Assembly (NCBI GenBank): GCA_964605095.1
Contig: CAZSBS010000091.1
Span: forward strand, 1 to 16,772
DNA length: 16,772 nt
Direction of reading: 5' to 3'
Source of the DNA: JAUWQU01 sp964605095
GTDB taxonomy: Bacteria > Planctomycetota > Phycisphaerae > SM23-33
Part shown: positions 14,171-16,772 of the stretch, piece by piece
Numbering within the stretch: the first letter of the stretch is position 1
How the letters are laid out: each line of letters opens with the position of its first letter
The notes under the pieces: generated by a model
The model's database searches: none
What the model was told of the DNA's origin: nothing
Seen by the model: only the letters and a program-made list of their open reading frames with translations
Program-made: the position numbers and the translations under genes

Positions 14171-14941
14171 ATGCGAAAACTCTTCAACGTGGTGCTGCCG
14201 CTGTCGGCCGCGGCAATCTTGGCTTGTTTGGCGGCATTGAACCGCCCGGAAACGGTGCTTTCGGCCCAGTCGGCGGAGGTTCGGCCGGCTGGCCGAACTG
14301 CTGCCGCCGAGAAGCCGACCACGCGCCCGGCCGGGGCGGCCCCGCGCCCCGGCGCGTCCGGGGCCGATAGCTCCAAGGGCTTCCGTAGCCCGATGAAACT
14401 CACGCCCGAGCAGGAACAGGAAGTCCTGGACTACCTCAAGAGCCGCCGCCCGGAAATCTACGAAGCGGTCATCGCCCAGCGTGAGAAGGATCCGCCCCGG
14501 TATCGCCGGACGCTCCGCAGCGTTTATCCGTTCGTTACCCGCGTGCGCAAGCTGCCCGAGGATGTCGCCAAGGCATACGAGGGCCTCCAGCAGACCCACG
14601 TGGCGCTGTGGCGCCTGGCGCGCGAGTACGCCAACGCTGACTCGCCCGAGAAGAAGCTGGAAATCGAAAACAGCATGAAGGAGCAGGCCCGCAGGCAGTT
14701 CGAGGCCGACCAACTCGTCCGGCGCCATCGGCTGGCGGAGTTGGAGGATCAGATCCGCAACCTCAAGGCTGAACTCGATCAGCGAGCCAAGGACGGCGAC
14801 ACGCTAATCCACGAGACGGTCGAGCGGTTCAAACGCAACGTCACCCGCTACGAAAAGGACAAGGATCGCGGCCCGGGCGGCGAAAAGGCCGAACGTCCCC
14901 ACCCCCAGCCGACCAAGAAGTCCGACAAGCCAAGGGATTAG
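14171..14941 (+). CDS. Secreted coiled-coil protein of unknown function, downstream of the sigma/anti-sigma pair
   Basis: 256 residues; AAGGTG (14160-14165) precedes the ATG. Residues 1-24 form a signal peptide or membrane anchor (MRKLFNVVLPLSAAAILACL). A low-complexity Ala/Pro/Arg linker spans about 35-75. The conserved-looking part begins 'MKLTPEQEQEVLDYLKSRRP' (75-94), then 'DPPRYRRTLRSVYPFV' (107-122). Residues about 135-230 are charged, helical and probably coiled coil ('LAELEDQIRNLKAELDQRAK', 188-207). The C-tail is rich in Lys, Pro and Glu. The LTPEQ helix opening recalls the Spy/CnrX class of small periplasmic helical sensors, but that is analogy only. From general memory, proteins of this shape accompany ECF sigma genes in planctomycetes. 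Function unknown; envelope sensing is an inference from its position. Confidence 0.75.
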   Translation: MRKLFNVVLPLSAAAILACLAALNRPETVLSAQSAEVRPAGRTAAAEKPTTRPAGAAPRPGASGADSSKGFRSPMKLTPEQEQEVLDYLKSRRPEIYEAVIAQREKDPPRYRRTLRSVYPFVTRVRKLPEDVAKAYEGLQQTHVALWRLAREYANADSPEKKLEIENSMKEQARRQFEADQLVRRHRLAELEDQIRNLKAELDQRAKDGDTLIHETVERFKRNVTRYEKDKDRGPGGEKAERPHPQPTKKSDKPRD

Positions 14942-14950
14942 ATGCAGGAT

Positions 14951-14970
14951 TTCGAGATTCGAGATTCGGG
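14951..14970 (+). repeat. Short tandem repeat of TTCGAGA
   Basis: TTCGAGA occurs twice in tandem (14951-14957 and 14958-14964), followed by a partial third copy TTCGGG, 10 bases past the preceding stop. The 56-base gap 14942-14997 also holds the leader of ispH. Such ATTCGAGATTCG-type runs can be dispersed intergenic repeats; a genome-wide search would settle it. Confidence 0.4.
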
Positions 14971-14997
14971 TTTCCAACTCGTGGTCGTATCATTGAG

Positions 14998-16176
14998 ATG
15001 ATGACGACCGATTCGCACCATCAAGGCCCGCCCGACGATCAGCGCGACCCGTTTTCCAGCCCGGTCGTCGACCGCATCCGCGAGGCGGGCAATGTTTGGA
15101 AACTCCCCGCCGGCTGGATCCGCCTGCCGGAGGTCTTCGGCTTCTGCCGAGGGGTCAAGCGGGCCCTTACGATGCTCCAGCAGGCCGTCGCCGAATACGC
15201 CCGCCAGGGCCAAAACGCCACCAGCGGGAAAAAGCTCCTGCTTCTCGGACAGATCATCCATAACCCATGGGTTAATAGTTATTTCGAAAACCTGGGCGTG
15301 AGAATACTCTCCCGCGAGCAGATCGAGAACCCAGCCAGGTACATCACCGCCGACGACTGCGCGGTCATCCCCGCCTTTGGGGTCAAGCTGCCTGTCGAAC
15401 GGCAACTCGAGGCCATTGGGTGTCGAATCGTCGATACCTCCTGCGGCGACGTGCGCCGCCTGTGGTCCTGGGCCGACCGCGCCTCGGCCGACGGCTACGG
15501 CGTGCTGATCTTCGGCCGGGCCGACCACGACGAGACGGTCGTTACCAAGAGCCGACTCGAGGCATCCGGCGGGCGGTACGTCGTGGTCGGCAACCTCGAC
15601 CAGACCCGCGGGTTCTGCGGACTGATCACCCGCCGGCACGAGGCGGGCGAGTTCGCCGAACTCTTCGGCCCGCAGGCAACCAACTCCCAAGACCTCAAGC
15701 CCTTCCAGCGACTGGCCCAGGTAAGCCAGACCACCATGCTCCACGACGAGACCGTGGCCGTGAGAGAACTGGTCCGGCAGGCGTTCGTCGAGCGGTTCGG
15801 GCACGACGACGCCGGCACGCGGCTGCTGTTCCAGCCCACCGTCTGCCGCGCTACCCAGGCCCGCCAGACCGCGGCCGTGGAATTGTGCAGGCAAGGCTGC
15901 GACCTGGTCGTGGTGGTAGGGGGGTTCGACTCGTCCAACACGCGGCACCTTTACGAGCTTGCCCGCGGCCTGGCGCCGGCATGGTTCATCGAGACCGCCG
16001 ACGCCATCCACAGCGCCCGCGAGATCGAGACTTTCGACCCCGCCGTCGGCCCGCGCACCGCCACCGACTGGCTGCCGACTCGCCGGCCGATTACCATCGG
16101 CGTCCTGGCCGGGGCGTCCAGCCCGGAAATCGTCGTCGGCCAGGTGCTCGAACGACTGGCGACGTTCCTGGAGTGA
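14998..16176 (+). CDS. ispH: 4-hydroxy-3-methylbut-2-enyl diphosphate reductase, long cyanobacterial/plastid-like type
   Basis: 392 residues. Known reaction: the last step of the MEP isoprenoid pathway, reducing HMBPP to IPP and DMAPP with a [4Fe-4S] cluster. The three cluster cysteines are present: Cys 50 in 'FGFCRGVKRA', Cys 149 in 'IVDTSCGDVRRLW' and Cys 283 in 'PTVCRATQARQ'. Substrate residues: 'IIHNPWVN' (86-93), His 177 and Glu 179 in 'ADHDETVVT', 'QTTMLHDET' (244-252) and 'SSNTRHL' (312-318). The overall pattern (IIHNP-VN, 'IPAFG', H-x-ET, QTTML, 'DWLP' near the end, 'AGASSPE') follows the long cyanobacterial and plastid IspH rather than the roughly 310-residue enterobacterial form. 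Residues 1-40 are a poorly conserved extension. The start is chosen from two adjacent ATGs (14998 and 15001) with only a weak TTGAG upstream. It is about 56 bases after the coiled-coil gene and may be independent of it. Confidence 0.93.
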   Translation: MMTTDSHHQGPPDDQRDPFSSPVVDRIREAGNVWKLPAGWIRLPEVFGFCRGVKRALTMLQQAVAEYARQGQNATSGKKLLLLGQIIHNPWVNSYFENLGVRILSREQIENPARYITADDCAVIPAFGVKLPVERQLEAIGCRIVDTSCGDVRRLWSWADRASADGYGVLIFGRADHDETVVTKSRLEASGGRYVVVGNLDQTRGFCGLITRRHEAGEFAELFGPQATNSQDLKPFQRLAQVSQTTMLHDETVAVRELVRQAFVERFGHDDAGTRLLFQPTVCRATQARQTAAVELCRQGCDLVVVVGGFDSSNTRHLYELARGLAPAWFIETADAIHSAREIETFDPAVGPRTATDWLPTRRPITIGVLAGASSPEIVVGQVLERLATFLE

Positions 16177-16183
16177 GTTTCTC

Positions 16184-16211
16184 TTGAACGCTGTATACCT
16201 CCTGGTATACT
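16184..16211 (+). promoter_or_regulatory. hicA promoter, predicted to give a leaderless transcript
   Basis: TTGAAC (16184-16189) and TATACT (16206-16211) are spaced by 16 bases. The -10 matches five of six bases. A start seven bases after the -10 falls on 16218, the A of the hicA ATG, and no ribosome-binding site is present between the promoter and the ATG. The same TATACTTA string occurs in the typA-side promoter, also just upstream of an ATG. Confidence 0.6.
16193..16210. promoter_or_regulatory. Operator-like inverted repeat over the hicA promoter
   Basis: GTATACC (16193-16199) and GGTATAC (16204-16210) are a perfect 7-bp inverted repeat with a 4-base TCCT spacer. The right arm covers most of the -10 box and the left arm lies in the -35/-10 spacer. 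HicB-type antitoxins commonly bind such repeats through their C-terminal DNA-binding domain, and this HicB has one, so autorepression is the likely role (inference). Confidence 0.65.
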
Positions 16212-16217
16212 TAGATC

Positions 16218-16397
16218 ATGGCAGGCGAACTGAGATTCTCCGAGGTGCGGAAGATGCTGGAAGCCAAGGGCTACCGCCTGCACCGGATCAACGGATCGCA
16301 TCACATTTTCGTCAAGCCAGGTGTTCGGCATGAGAGCATCCCGGTCCACTCGGGAAAGGTGAACCCCCACTATGTCCGCCAAATCGAAAAACTCTAA
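16218..16397 (+). CDS. hicA: HicA-family mRNA interferase toxin
   Basis: A complete 59-residue toxin. Known role: a small double-stranded-RNA-binding-fold ribonuclease that cleaves mRNA and is blocked by HicB. The sequence follows the HicA pattern: 'FSEVRKMLEAKGYRLHRIN' (7-25), the catalytic-His motif 'GSHHIF' (26-31), 'IPVHSGKVNP' (41-50) and a C-terminal 'YVRQIEKL'. The ATG has no Shine-Dalgarno sequence. The predicted transcript starts at or next to this ATG, suggesting leaderless translation. It overlaps hicB by 26 bases, the usual toxin-first order for this family. It sits 41 bases after ispH and is probably transcribed separately. Confidence 0.9.
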   Translation: MAGELRFSEVRKMLEAKGYRLHRINGSHHIFVKPGVRHESIPVHSGKVNPHYVRQIEKL

Positions 16398-16772
16398 GGG
16401 ACAGGCGCTGGATCGCCCCTTTGCACCGGGCATCCTGGCAAAGGCCCGGCAGATCGTGGCCGATTATGAGATTGTCATCGCATTTGAGGACGGCCAGTGG
16501 TTTGGCCACGGCCTGGAGCTGCCCGGCGCTCGCGGGGACGGCAAGACGCCGCAGGCGGCCGTGGCTGACACGCGCGAAGCGATGATCGGCGTGGTCGCCT
16601 ACATGCTCGAACAAGGCCAGCGGCCACCGGAGCCGGCCCGCGAAGGCAATCGGTCGGTGCAGATCAACATCCGCGTTACGCCCGAAGAAAAGACCGTCCT
16701 TGAATCGCGATCCCGCTCCAAGGGCTTTCGCGGCCTGTCGGACTTCATCCGCGCGTCAGTGCTGGTGGAGAA
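16372..16772 (+). CDS. hicB: HicB-family antitoxin, cut by the right edge
   Basis: 133 residues are visible from ATG 16372 and the frame is open at the window end; only the last few residues are probably missing. Residues about 22-88 are the partial RNase-H-like HicB fold: 'ILAKARQIVADYEIVIAFED' (21-40), 'GHGLELPGARGDGKTPQAAV' (45-64) and 'AYMLEQGQRPPEP' (76-88). Residues about 95-130 read as a ribbon-helix-helix: beta strand 'SVQINIRVTPEEK' (95-107) and helix end 'GFRGLSDFIRAS' (118-129). That predicts DNA binding at the inverted repeat in front of hicA. Known role: binds and neutralises HicA and represses the operon. It overlaps hicA by 26 bases, so translation of the two is probably coupled. 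Confidence 0.88.
   Translation, partial: MSAKSKNSKGQALDRPFAPGILAKARQIVADYEIVIAFEDGQWFGHGLELPGARGDGKTPQAAVADTREAMIGVVAYMLEQGQRPPEPAREGNRSVQINIRVTPEEKTVLESRSRSKGFRGLSDFIRASVLVE

Noticed and set aside
12827..14728. A 633-codon minus-strand reading frame opposite the sigma cluster
   Set aside because: It lies antisense to three plus-strand genes with clear signals and motifs. It is low-complexity and has no recognisable domain.

Overview
The window is GC-rich, tightly packed bacterial DNA. It most likely comes from a planctomycete of the Phycisphaerae type. The evidence is a PEP-CTERM-anchored 'choice-of-anchor A' surface protein, a Tat-exported sulfatase lipoprotein, and an ECF sigma factor paired with a non-zinc membrane anti-sigma and a planctomycete-style coiled-coil secreted protein. 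This placement is inferred from gene content; no rRNA gene is present.

Layout. Bases 1-2076 (minus strand) hold a truncated secreted jelly-roll protein and the PEP-CTERM surface protein. A 414-base divergent region (2077-2490) rich in perfect inverted repeats separates them from the sulfatase (plus). The sulfatase converges on typA (4012-5859, minus) with a 9-base gap. Between typA and the next plus-strand gene is a 360-base region. It carries a near-consensus sigma-70 promoter pointing toward typA, a possible 40-codon leader ORF and a leader hairpin.

From 6220 to 13970 there is one long plus-strand run with overlaps or gaps of at most 36 bases: PduO-type cobalamin adenosyltransferase, truD, then a molybdenum-cofactor block (mobA, ModE-type repressor, moeA, moaA, moaC, MOSC-MogA fusion), then an ECF sigma factor and its membrane anti-sigma. 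The block covers GTP to cPMP (MoaA, MoaC), adenylylation and Mo insertion (MogA domain, MoeA), and guanylylation (MobA). The molybdopterin synthase genes (moaD, moaE) and moeB are not here. MoaA is unusually short (280 aa), although both Fe-S cluster motifs are intact.

After a 200-base structured gap comes a secreted coiled-coil protein that may belong to the sigma system, then an IspH of the long cyanobacterial/plastid sequence type. The window ends in a hicAB toxin-antitoxin locus. Its promoter overlaps a perfect inverted repeat, and its predicted start site falls on or next to the toxin ATG. HicB runs off the right edge.

No tRNA, rRNA, CRISPR array, insertion sequence or recognisable riboswitch was found. 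The best candidates for something undescribed are the sigma/anti-sigma/secreted-protein cluster, the typA leader with its small ORF, the inverted-repeat cluster at 2203-2389 and the short MoaA.
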